Source: AP-15 sp050729795 (GTDB lineage Bacteria; Pseudomonadota; Alphaproteobacteria; ATCC43930; CGMCC-115725). Taken from it: a stretch of DNA of 64,000 bases. The stretch lies in assembly GCA_050729795.1 (NCBI GenBank), contig JBOHME010000006.1:1-64000 (forward strand). The letters are read 5' to 3'. Within the stretch, counting starts at the first letter, position 1, and the number at the start of each line of letters is the position of its first letter. A program made the translations under genes and the position numbers. This document shows positions 51,295-58,890 of the stretch, in pieces. The notes under the pieces are model-generated. The model had not been told where the DNA came from, did no database searches, and worked only from the letters and a program-made list of their open reading frames with translations.

Positions 51295-52725
51295 CTAGAC
51301 GATCGGGCGGGCTCTGACCGCGTCCGGCAACTTCCGCGGCACAAACTGCCCGTCCTTCAAATCGCCGGAGAAATTACTGCCCTCGACGATGATCTTGCCG
51401 CGCAACATGGTCAGCGACGGCCAGGCGGCGAGATCGCGGCCTTCCCACGGGGAATAATCGGCCTCGTGCATCTCGGCTGCGCGCACGGTGTGGCGCCGGC
51501 GCGAATCGAGCAAGACGATATCGGCGTCCGAGCCGACCGCGAGCGCGCCCTTCCTCGGATAGAGCCCCATGATCTTCGCCGCGTTGGCTGACACCAGACC
51601 GACAAAATCGACAAGGCTGCGGCCGCGCTTTTCGACCGTCTCGGTGTAGATCAGTGACAGCCGTGGCTCGACCCCGGCATTGCCACCCGTCGTGTCGTCG
51701 ATCCGCCGCCCCTGCAATTTGATCCGCAGCGGACAGCAGATCTCGTCGGTGGCGACGGTCTGGATCGCACCGTGATCGGTCGCCGCCCACAGCGCCTCGT
51801 GATCCGCCTGGAACTTCAATGACGGGTAGGTGTGGTAGATCTGGCCGTTCGGCCTCTTATAGTCTTCGGCCGTATACATCAAATATTGGTGCAGGGTCTC
51901 ACCATAGATCGGCACGCCATTGGCTCGCGCCGCCGCGATCGCCCGAACCCCGGTCGCGGCCGAGGTGTGCATCATGTAGAGTGCGGCACCCTCGACATTG
52001 GCGGCGAGCCGGATCACCCGGTTAAAGGCCAAATCCTCGGAGAGCGTGGTGTGCACCTCCGCCATGTTCTCGAAGCCCGTCCGGTCCTCGCGCAAGAGCT
52101 TTTCGTACATATGCATGACAAGATCGTTGTCCTCGGCGTGGATCGCGGCGATGCCGCCCGCTTGCGCCAGGACCTTCAGGACCTCCCAGATATCACCAAA
52201 ATCGACCATCCGGCCTTTGCGGCTGGGGGTGATGTCGGTCGTGAAAATCTTGACCGAGGGATGCCCGGCCTGCACCGCCTCGGCGAGTTGCGGCAGTAGT
52301 TCGGGTGGCAATTTGCCCTGCACCATCGTGTGAAAGGCATAGTCGCAATGGCAATCGCCGGCCCATTCCTGCTGCCGCCGCTCGATCGCCTGCTGCACAT
52401 TGTCGCCGTCGCCGACCAATGCGAAATCGAGGATCGTTGTGGTGCCGCCGTGGAGTGCCGCCTGGCTGACCCGCGCCGGCCCGTCGGTCATCTGATGCTG
52501 GGTGGTGCCAGGCACGACGATCGGCCAGCGGCAATGCACATGCGGGTCGATGCCGCCCGGAATAACGATCTGCCCCGCCGCGTCGACGGTTCGGCCGGCA
52601 CCAACCACGGCAAGGCTGCCCGGTGCACCGATTGCCGCGATCTTGCCGCCGGCGACCCCGATATCGGCCGGCTCGGCTCCCGAGGGCAGCACGGCAAGAC
52701 CCTTGGCGATGATGACATCGAACAT
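51295..52725 (-). CDS. Dihydropyrimidinase / hydantoinase-family cyclic amidase
   Basis: A 476-residue metallo-amidohydrolase. The metal site is GGIDPHVHCRWP, followed by GGTTTILDFALVG. The lysine that would be carboxylated lies in SVKIFTTDI, and HAEDNDLV, MHTSAATGV and TDEICCPL provide further ligands (two His and an Asp). The family hydrolyses six- or five-membered cyclic diamides. TTDI replaces the more usual MAYK region after the lysine, so the substrate may not be dihydrouracil. It follows an enolase-superfamily gene by 23 bases and probably shares its transcript. Confidence 0.87.
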   Translation of the reverse strand: MFDVIIAKGLAVLPSGAEPADIGVAGGKIAAIGAPGSLAVVGAGRTVDAAGQIVIPGGIDPHVHCRWPIVVPGTTQHQMTDGPARVSQAALHGGTTTILDFALVGDGDNVQQAIERRQQEWAGDCHCDYAFHTMVQGKLPPELLPQLAEAVQAGHPSVKIFTTDITPSRKGRMVDFGDIWEVLKVLAQAGGIAAIHAEDNDLVMHMYEKLLREDRTGFENMAEVHTTLSEDLAFNRVIRLAANVEGAALYMMHTSAATGVRAIAAARANGVPIYGETLHQYLMYTAEDYKRPNGQIYHTYPSLKFQADHEALWAATDHGAIQTVATDEICCPLRIKLQGRRIDDTTGGNAGVEPRLSLIYTETVEKRGRSLVDFVGLVSANAAKIMGLYPRKGALAVGSDADIVLLDSRRRHTVRAAEMHEADYSPWEGRDLAAWPSLTMLRGKIIVEGSNFSGDLKDGQFVPRKLPDAVRARPIV

Positions 52726-52748
52726 CCCACCCTCCGTCCAATCCGAAT

Positions 52749-53849
52749 TCAGCCGGCGCGATAGCGATCGATCGTCGAGTCGTCGAATTCGAGCCCGAGA
52801 CCCGGCACCGTCGGCAGCACCAATTCGCCATCTTGCTGCTGCGGCACCTCTTTGAACAACGGCATCAGCCACGGCATGTATTCGACGGTCAGCCCGTTTG
52901 GGATCGCGCCGATCAGATGGACATGAACCTCGGGGATCAAGTGACTGACGACCGGCAGGTTGAACGCCTCGGCCATGCCGGCGACCTTGAGCCACTGGGT
53001 GATGCCGCCGACCCGCACGAGATCGATCATCACGACATCGACCGAACGGGCTTCGAGCATGTGGCGGAACGGCGCGATACCCCAGACATATTCGCCGCCC
53101 GCGACCGGTGTCGACAGCGCCGCGGTGATGCGGGCGAGCCCCGGAAAATCATCGGCGGTCGTCACATCCTCGAGCCAATAGAGGCCGACCCCGGCATCCT
53201 CGACACGGCGGCCAATATCGATCGCCTGTTCCGGCCGCCAGCGCTGGTTGATGTCGCACATCAGCTTGATGTCGGGACCGATCGCTTCGCGCACCCGGCG
53301 CATGCGCTCGACCTCTTTCGCTGGCGTCGTCTCGCCCGGCAAGGCCAGCTGGGTCTTCATCTCGCGCCAGCCCTTGTCCTTGAGCGTGGCGGCGGCTCGA
53401 ACCACCCGGTCGAGGCTCAGCCCGCGCATCAACGCACCGCTGGCATAGGTTGGAACCCGATCGCGGGCGCCGCCGAGGAGTTTCCATAACGGCAACCCGA
53501 TCGCTTTGGCGCGCAGGTCCCACAGCGCGGTATCGATCGCCGAATGCGCCAAATTGAAGATGCCGCCGGGTCCGGCCGATCCCGCCGCGGCGCGCAATTT
53601 CGCCGCGACCATCTCGACCCGTACCGGGTCCTCGCCGACGCACAGCGCCCCCAATTCCTCGACCGCGTGCTTCAGGCTGCCGGTCAACGCGCCGCCAAAA
53701 TAGGTGGCGCCGACCCCGACGGCACCATCGTCGGTTTCGATTTCGAGGGTCACGATCGGCCGGGTGCCGTTGGGATTCTCAGCCGCCCCTGCGAGTGGCT
53801 CGTCGGCCGGAAGTGCTACGATGTTGGCTCGGATGCCGGTGACCTTCAT
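52749..53849 (-). CDS. Mandelate racemase / muconate lactonizing enzyme family protein
   Basis: A 366-residue enolase-superfamily enzyme. The N-terminal capping domain (MKVTGIRANIVALP) and the barrel are complete. Metal ligands are Asp in MCDINQRW, Glu in YWLEDVT and Glu in VAGGEYVWG; a basic residue is in SHLIPEVHVH. At the KxK position the sequence is MKTQLALPGE, with Gln instead of the second Lys. This points away from racemases toward an acid-sugar dehydratase-like or unknown activity. The ATG at 53849 is the family start. It lies 17 bases from the class II aldolase gene. Confidence 0.87.
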   Translation of the reverse strand: MKVTGIRANIVALPADEPLAGAAENPNGTRPIVTLEIETDDGAVGVGATYFGGALTGSLKHAVEELGALCVGEDPVRVEMVAAKLRAAAGSAGPGGIFNLAHSAIDTALWDLRAKAIGLPLWKLLGGARDRVPTYASGALMRGLSLDRVVRAAATLKDKGWREMKTQLALPGETTPAKEVERMRRVREAIGPDIKLMCDINQRWRPEQAIDIGRRVEDAGVGLYWLEDVTTADDFPGLARITAALSTPVAGGEYVWGIAPFRHMLEARSVDVVMIDLVRVGGITQWLKVAGMAEAFNLPVVSHLIPEVHVHLIGAIPNGLTVEYMPWLMPLFKEVPQQQDGELVLPTVPGLGLEFDDSTIDRYRAG

Positions 53850-53866
53850 CGGACGGTCCTCGAGGG

Positions 53867-54652
53867 CTAGCTCTGGTAGCTCGGGTCGAGCCGGTCGAGC
53901 ATCCGCAACAGGGCCGGCCATTCGCGCTGACCCTGCAAGCGGGGCATATTGCCGGCAAATTGCGCCGCTTGACGCTCGCAGGTCTCGGGCGACGGGACCA
54001 CCATCGTAGCGCCAGAGGCAACCGCGGCCTGGATCTTCAATTGCGCCGCGGCGGAGCGCTCGAAATGGTAGGTCAGCGAAAACGCCTCGGCGACGTTGCG
54101 CCCGGTCGCCAACAGGCCGTGATTGCGCAACACCAGCACCGGATGATTGCCGATCGACTGCTGCAAGCGTTCGCGCTCGTCCATCTGGAGCGAGACGCCC
54201 TCGTAATCGTGATAGCCGAGCCGGTTGTAGAACCGCATCGCCCATTGCGACAGCGGCAGAAGGCCCTCTTCCAGCGCGCCGACCGCGATATCGGCCTCGG
54301 TGTGCGTGTGCACGACGCATTCGACATCGGACCGGCCGAGATAGATCGCGCCATGGATGACGACGCCGGCGTTGATCGGCTCGTATTCCGAGGGCTCGAT
54401 CAAATGGCCGTCGGTGATATCGACCTTCAAGAGGTTCGAGGCGGTGATCTCGTCGAACATCAGCCCCGATGGGTTGATCAGCATCTGGTCGGTGGTGCCG
54501 GGTACCCGCGCCGAATTATGGGTCAGCACCAGATCGTCCCACCCAAAATGCGCGATCAGGCGGTAGCAGGCGGCGAGATCGACCCGCACCTTCCATTCCT
54601 CCGCGCTAATGTGAGCCGGCCGGTGCGAGAGATTGGTTTCAAGCGTGTCCAT
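53867..54652 (-). CDS. Class II aldolase/adducin family protein
   Basis: A 261-residue protein of the class II aldolase/adducin fold (fuculose-phosphate aldolase, ribulose-phosphate epimerase relatives). Zinc-binding histidines occur in CVVHTHTEADIAVG and again in LVLRNHGLLATG. DLVLTHNSARVPGT and FDEITASNLLKVDI follow the family. It heads a three-gene minus-strand group with the enolase-superfamily enzyme and the cyclic amidase, suggesting a short catabolic route that ends in retro-aldol cleavage; this is inference. Confidence 0.88.
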   Translation of the reverse strand: MDTLETNLSHRPAHISAEEWKVRVDLAACYRLIAHFGWDDLVLTHNSARVPGTTDQMLINPSGLMFDEITASNLLKVDITDGHLIEPSEYEPINAGVVIHGAIYLGRSDVECVVHTHTEADIAVGALEEGLLPLSQWAMRFYNRLGYHDYEGVSLQMDERERLQQSIGNHPVLVLRNHGLLATGRNVAEAFSLTYHFERSAAAQLKIQAAVASGATMVVPSPETCERQAAQFAGNMPRLQGQREWPALLRMLDRLDPSYQS

Positions 54653-54813
54653 TCTTGTTCTCCGGTTCAGCCGCGAAGCCCGGCCATCGAGATCAACAGG
54701 CTCGCGCAGATTTCGGCCTGAGGCAAGCGCAGCGGGCTCGCGCCGCAGTCAGCCTTTTTCGCTGTTGCAAATATCCTTTCGATCTCCATATTTGCGCTGT
54801 AGCGTTTTCCCAG

Positions 54814-55320
54814 ATGGCCATCACGTTCGATCCGGCGAAAAACGTGAGGAACATTGCCGAGCGCGGGCTGTCAGTCGGGCGGGTGGCCGACCTCGATTGG
54901 GAAACGGCGGTTGTTTTAGAGGATCGCCGGCGCGATTACGGCGAGCCGCGGCCGCGGGTGATGGCGCGCCTCGACGGCCGTCTCCATGCGGCGGTGGTGA
55001 CGACGCGCGGCGAGAATTTGCGGGTCATCGGCTTCCGCCGAGCAAACAGACGAGAGGTGCGGCCCTGTGGCAAAAAAGAGAGTGGACGCCAAGGCGCGGC
55101 CTGCGGCGGAGGTGCTGACCGAGTTCGTTGGCGAAAAGGCAACCCAGGCCTTGATGCCGCGCAGCCGTGGCCGGCCGCAGAAGCCGGACAAGAAAGTCAA
55201 CCAGACGCTGCGCCTCGACCCGGATGTACTCGAAGCGTATCGACAGGAAGGCCGAGGCTGGCAGACCCGCATCAACGAAGTGCTGCGCCAGCACAAACCG
55301 CGCCGCGAGTGAGGCGCTAA
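54814..55320 (+). CDS. brnT: BrnT-family toxin with overlapping C-terminal extension
   Basis: Residues 1-90 match BrnT ribonuclease toxins: MAITFDPAKNVRNIAERGL, DRRRDYGEPRPRVMARLDGR, VVTTRGENLRVIGFRRANRRE. BrnT usually ends soon after the R-x-A-N-x-R-E motif. Here no stop follows and the frame stays open to a TGA at 55318-55320, running in another phase through the whole antitoxin gene (168 residues in all). The extension has the Pro/Arg-rich composition of a shadow frame. Whether a mutated stop or natural overlap is involved cannot be told from sequence. BrnA at 55067 would neutralise the toxin and repress the operon. Confidence 0.72.
   Translation: MAITFDPAKNVRNIAERGLSVGRVADLDWETAVVLEDRRRDYGEPRPRVMARLDGRLHAAVVTTRGENLRVIGFRRANRREVRPCGKKESGRQGAACGGGADRVRWRKGNPGLDAAQPWPAAEAGQESQPDAAPRPGCTRSVSTGRPRLADPHQRSAAPAQTAPRVRR
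55067..55312 (+). CDS. brnA: BrnA-family antitoxin
   Basis: An 81-residue antitoxin that starts with GTG (VAKKRVDAKARP). The C-terminal DNA-binding region is LRLDPDVLEAYRQEGRGWQTRINEVL (in part QEGRGWQTRINEVLR), the usual BrnA ribbon-helix-helix signature. GAGAGG lies nine bases upstream. The gene is entirely inside the extended toxin frame. BrnA binds and inhibits BrnT and represses transcription in characterised systems. Confidence 0.85.
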   Translation: MAKKRVDAKARPAAEVLTEFVGEKATQALMPRSRGRPQKPDKKVNQTLRLDPDVLEAYRQEGRGWQTRINEVLRQHKPRRE

Positions 55321-55364
55321 ACTCCTCGGATTCGATAACTGTTCCCGTCCATTGCTGATTCGTG

Positions 55365-55553
55365 TCAACTAGCGAACTCCTTGTCAGCGGTGACAAGCCA
55401 GCGGACTTCTGCCTGGATACGCCGCCAAAGTTCGTCGTCAGCCATCCTCCGCCAACCTTGAACCAGCACCGTAACGGCGTCATAGCCCTGCGCATTCAGA
55501 AGATCGGCGATTTCTCGGGGTAGATTCTCATCGATTTTCAGCCGAGCGGCCAC
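55365..55553 (-). pseudogene. DUF5615 PIN-like toxin, truncated
   Basis: A 62-residue N-terminal part of a DUF5615 / VapC45-type PIN-like protein: LKIDENLPREIADLLNAQGYDAVTV and LVTADKEFAS, with the two metal-binding acidic motifs (DENLP and TADKEF). Full-length members are about 110-120 residues. The stop right after TADKEFAS removes the second half, so the protein is probably inactive. It overlaps the DUF433 gene by 16 bases, as toxin and antitoxin genes do. Confidence 0.7.
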
Positions 55554-55792
55554 TGCTGACCATCGCCTTGCAGCGGTCCGAAGCTGGCGGTACTGGCCGC
55601 CGCGGCGGCGAATTTCAATGCCGCCTCGATGTCTTCGGTTGTCAACTGTGGCCAGGACTCCACGATCCGCTTGGGCGTATGCCCCTTAGCGAAGCTCCCG
55701 ACGATGACGCTGACCGGAACGCGCGTGCCCTTGATGCACGGCTTGCCGTGATGGATCGCGGGATCGACGACGATACGCTCGCCCCAGTTCAT
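55538..55792 (-). CDS. DUF433 domain antitoxin-like protein
   Basis: An 84-residue DUF433 (VapB45-type) protein: RIVVDPAIHHGKPCIKGTRVPV at the N-terminus, then VSVIVGSFAKGHTPKRIVESWPQLT and EDIEAALKFAAAAA, which is a helix-turn-helix-like DNA-binding domain. It normally partners a DUF5615 toxin, here truncated, and would repress the pair. The last residues (GPLQGDGQQWPLG) are unlike the family and lie in the overlap. Confidence 0.82.
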   Translation of the reverse strand: MNWGERIVVDPAIHHGKPCIKGTRVPVSVIVGSFAKGHTPKRIVESWPQLTTEDIEAALKFAAAAASTASFGPLQGDGQQWPLG

Positions 55793-55802
55793 GAGCAGCC
55801 AC

Positions 55803-56258
55803 TCATTGGCTCATAAAGGGTCGGATAGCCTGCATGAATTTGGCCTTGGTTTCGGGACCTTCCCGGTAAGCACCATGGATAAGCCCGCTCCAACCAAGAT
55901 GCATATCCGGTTCTTCCTGATCGTCGCCGCTCCGCCAAATATTCGCAGAATCGAGAACGCACTTTCCCGTCTTATGTATGAATTTTAATGTTTCAGGATC
56001 ACACATGCTGTGACCATTAAACTCGGCATAGTGTTTATGTTCATTAGCGTCGTAAAAATCAATTTCTAGAAAATCGCCCGCTAACCGAGACCAAAATACC
56101 AGAACGAAGCACTTGTTGAGCTGCCAATCGTAGTGATTTTCGAACCAAGAGGTCGATCCAGAAGTGTTATCGGCCGATTTACCCGGCCAAAGAGTGTAGA
56201 ATCGCGCGTGCTGGCCGCACTGCCTTTGCTGCTCATGCACGTCGGCCCCGCCGGCCAT
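55803..56258 (-). CDS. Hypothetical AT-rich orphan protein
   Basis: A 151-residue protein of unknown function. It contains QRQCGQHARFYTLWPG, FENHYDWQLNKCFVLVF, GDFLEIDFYDANEHKHY and GHSMCDPETLKFIHKTGKC. Four cysteines and many aromatic residues suggest an exported, disulfide-containing fold, but no signal peptide is present from the ATG at 56258, so a 5' part may be missing. Base composition is clearly richer in A+T than neighbours. It sits next to two toxin-antitoxin modules, in an accessory patch. Confidence 0.6.
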   Translation of the reverse strand: MAGGADVHEQQRQCGQHARFYTLWPGKSADNTSGSTSWFENHYDWQLNKCFVLVFWSRLAGDFLEIDFYDANEHKHYAEFNGHSMCDPETLKFIHKTGKCVLDSANIWRSGDDQEEPDMHLGWSGLIHGAYREGPETKAKFMQAIRPFMSQ

Positions 56259-56365
56259 CGGACCGCCCGTCGAAGCTGGATGTGCGCACGATAGGTGGAA
56301 GCGAAAGCGAAAGGGCTATAATGGCGGCAGGCACCATCGCGCGCCAATCGCTCACCCCGGAATCT

Positions 56366-56758
56366 TTACACCGGTGTGAACATCGGCACCGGCGGGCCGC
56401 CATCGCTGGGCTTGAAGACGAGCTTTACCGCCTGGCCGATTTTGATCTGGTCGAGATCGCAATCGACGATGTTGGTCATCATCGTCGGCCCCTCGGCGAG
56501 GGTCACGTAGCCGATCGCGTAGGGGACGGGAGTTCGGCGCATAACGCTATAAGTATAAATCACCCCATTGCCCGAAGCCTGCTGCAATTCAGTATTGTCG
56601 CTGAAACAGAACGGACAAAATTTCCGGGGATAATAGTGGAGCTTGCCGCAGGCGTTGCACTTTCCGATCATCAATTTTCCTTGCGTCGCGGCGTCCCAGA
56701 ACGCCTGTGTTTCGAGATTAGGGACCGGGCCCTGGATCTTGCGGTCCTGGCTCTGCAT
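56366..56758 (-). CDS. OB-fold DUF35 protein with zinc ribbon
   Basis: A 130-residue protein with an N-terminal rubredoxin-like zinc ribbon (IGKCNACGKLHYYPRKFCPFC, four cysteines) followed by an OB-fold of the DUF35 (ChsH2-type) family (VIYTYSVMRRTPVP, IGYVTLAEGPTMMTNIV). DUF35 proteins assemble with thiolase-like or hydratase partners in CoA metabolism. It lies 5 bases after the thiolase gene, which strongly implies a complex with that protein. The ATG at 56758 follows immediately. Confidence 0.9.
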   Translation of the reverse strand: MQSQDRKIQGPVPNLETQAFWDAATQGKLMIGKCNACGKLHYYPRKFCPFCFSDNTELQQASGNGVIYTYSVMRRTPVPYAIGYVTLAEGPTMMTNIVDCDLDQIKIGQAVKLVFKPSDGGPPVPMFTPV

Positions 56759-56763
56759 CGCCG

Positions 56764-57936
56764 TCACTCCCGTTCCATGATGATCGTCGCCGAGCCGTGC
56801 CGGGTACCGAGCGACCCGCCGGTGCCGTGCGCCAACGCGAGATCGCAATTCGCCACCTGCACCCTGGGGTGCGCCTCGCCGCGCAATTGCCGCACTGCCT
56901 CCAAGACCTTGGTCAGTCCGCCGCGGTTTGACGGGTGGTTGTTGCACAAGCCTCCGCCATCGGTGTTGAACGGCAATTTGCCGGTGCCCGAGATCAGATT
57001 GCCATCGGAGACAAAGCGGCCGCCCTGGCCTTTCTCGCAAAAGCCCAGATCCTCGATCTGCACTACGACGGTGATCGTGAAGCTGTCGTAGATCGAGGCA
57101 TATTTGATGTCGGCGGGCTTGATCCCGGCCTCGGCAAAGGCCGCCGGTCCCGACCACACCGCACCCGAATAGGTCAGGTCGATCTCGCCGCCCATCTGAT
57201 GCTTGGGCGCTTCGCCGGCGCCGATGACCTTGACCAGCGGCCGCTTGAGGCTTTTCGCAACCTCGGGCCGGGCGACGATGATCGCACCGCCGCCGTCGCT
57301 GATCACACAGCAGTCGAGCCGGTGCAGCGGATCAGCGATCATCGGCGAGTTGACGACGTCCTCGACCGTCACGACATCGCGCAGCATCGCATGCGGATTA
57401 TACTGGGCGTGGTGCGAGGCGGCGACCTTGACCCAGGCGAGCTGCTCGCTGGTCGTGCCGTACTGGTGCATGTGACGCATCGCGCACATCGCGTACATGT
57501 TGGCGGTGGCCGGCGCATAGGGGTTTTCGAACGCGGTCTCGGCCGATTGCACCGCCGCGGTGCGCGCCGTGGTCCCGGTCGCCACCCCCTCGGAGCGAGG
57601 CCGCCCGGCCAGCGTGATCAGCGCCACCGAGCATTTGCCGAGTGCTATCGCCTCGGCCGCGTGCTCGACCTGCAACAGATAGGTCGAGCCGCCGGTATCG
57701 GTCGAATCCCAGTGGCGCAGCTTTAGCCCCAGATAGTCGATCATCGAATGCGCGCCGAGCCCCGGCGTGTCACCCGAGGCGCAGAAATATCCGTCGATGT
57801 CGTTTTTCGACAACCCGGCGTCGGCGAGCGCGCCGGCCGCACATTCGGCGTGCAGCTGAAACAGCGACTTGTCGTCGGCCTTGCGCGTCGGATGCTCGAA
57901 GATCCCGACGATATTGGCTTTGCCCTTGATGCTCAT
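56764..57936 (-). CDS. Thiolase-like protein (SCP2-type)
   Basis: A 390-residue thiolase-fold protein resembling SCP2-thiolase and lipid-transfer proteins. Family segments are ALADAGLSKNDIDGYFCASGD, VVTVEDVVNSPMIADPLHRLDCC and SDGGGAIIVARPEVA. Near the usual nucleophile position the sequence is GGSTYLLQVEHAAEAI, without the expected Cys. The later PFNTDGGGLCNNHPSNRGG and LAHGTGGSLGTRHGSA differ from true thiolase GNGG and CxG motifs. It is probably a non-canonical acyl-CoA-binding or retro-aldol enzyme acting with the DUF35 partner, as in steroid-side-chain systems. The ATG at 57936 starts MSIKGKANIVG. Confidence 0.87.
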   Translation of the reverse strand: MSIKGKANIVGIFEHPTRKADDKSLFQLHAECAAGALADAGLSKNDIDGYFCASGDTPGLGAHSMIDYLGLKLRHWDSTDTGGSTYLLQVEHAAEAIALGKCSVALITLAGRPRSEGVATGTTARTAAVQSAETAFENPYAPATANMYAMCAMRHMHQYGTTSEQLAWVKVAASHHAQYNPHAMLRDVVTVEDVVNSPMIADPLHRLDCCVISDGGGAIIVARPEVAKSLKRPLVKVIGAGEAPKHQMGGEIDLTYSGAVWSGPAAFAEAGIKPADIKYASIYDSFTITVVVQIEDLGFCEKGQGGRFVSDGNLISGTGKLPFNTDGGGLCNNHPSNRGGLTKVLEAVRQLRGEAHPRVQVANCDLALAHGTGGSLGTRHGSATIIMERE

Positions 57937-58136
57937 CGCCGGCTGGTCCTCCGCTGGCGGCTGGTTCGTGCAGTCGCGGCAATCGGATACCGTCCGGCGC
58001 TCGCGGTCAATCCCGATTGCGCAGGTTTGCCACGGCCCGCCCGATATCGACAAGGCGCGGCGCTCGCACGGCTATGGCCGAGCCGGAGCTGCTGGCGTCG
58101 CTCGACCAATCCCCCGACAGCGCTGTGGCACTTGCC

Positions 58137-58673
58137 TCAGGCGTGGGCGATCACCGTGTCCCCGTCCCAGATGCCGAGGATCGCGCGGGCGTCGCCATAT
58201 TCGGCCACCAGATAGGGATCGAGCCGGATCCGGTCCTGGTAGAGCTCGCCGACGACGTAGCCCAGTTCGGGAAGCCGCGCGCGCAGCCGCAGCGCCGGCT
58301 CGCGGATCGCGGCCGGCACCTCGCGCAGGTCATCGACGAGCCGCTCGCGCCAAGAGGCCGGCCCGTTGACCGGCAGCAGCATCGGCATGATCCCGGCGGC
58401 GAACGCGGCAAAGGCGGCCGCGGCTCCCCATCCGATCCGGTCGGCAGAGAACAGCACGACAAACGAAACGACGCCTGCCGCCAGCACCGCGACCTGGGTG
58501 AGCTCGACCGCGCGCTGCTGCCGATAGGCCCAGCTCGCCGGGTGACGGCGGACCTGTTCGGCCATGTGCCAGCAAAGACGGCGGGGTGCCACCGGATCGA
58601 GCCCCTCGGCGGCAAGCGCCGCGTCCAGCATTTGCTGCGGTGACAGGATGAAATTTGCACCATCGAACGGCAT
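58137..58673 (-). CDS. Hypothetical membrane protein
   Basis: A 178-residue protein of unknown function. Two membrane segments are visible near residues 60-100 (QVAVLAAGVVSFVVLFS and AAAFAAFAAGIMPMLLP). Flanking soluble regions contain LSPQQMLDAALAAEGLDPVAP and LGYVVGELYQDRIRLDPYLVAEYG. I do not recognise a family. The ATG at 58673 (MPFDGANFILS) precedes the predicted N-terminal helix. It is divergent from the CaiB gene. Confidence 0.6.
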   Translation of the reverse strand: MPFDGANFILSPQQMLDAALAAEGLDPVAPRRLCWHMAEQVRRHPASWAYRQQRAVELTQVAVLAAGVVSFVVLFSADRIGWGAAAAFAAFAAGIMPMLLPVNGPASWRERLVDDLREVPAAIREPALRLRARLPELGYVVGELYQDRIRLDPYLVAEYGDARAILGIWDGDTVIAHA

Positions 58674-58890
58674 CGGATCACCTCCGCGATATTGCATGTG
58701 TAAAACGGTGGGGTGGGCAATCCGTTGCCATTCATGTATCGACGCACCGAGGGCCTCTAGCGCGATCCGGCGGGCGGTTCGGGCGCGCCTGCGTGCACCG
58801 ATCGTGACTGGCCGGACCGCGCCAAAACTCCGCGAGCTTGACCGGCGCCGGCCAATTTCGCAGGCTCGGGGAAGCTTCAGGAGGTCTGCC

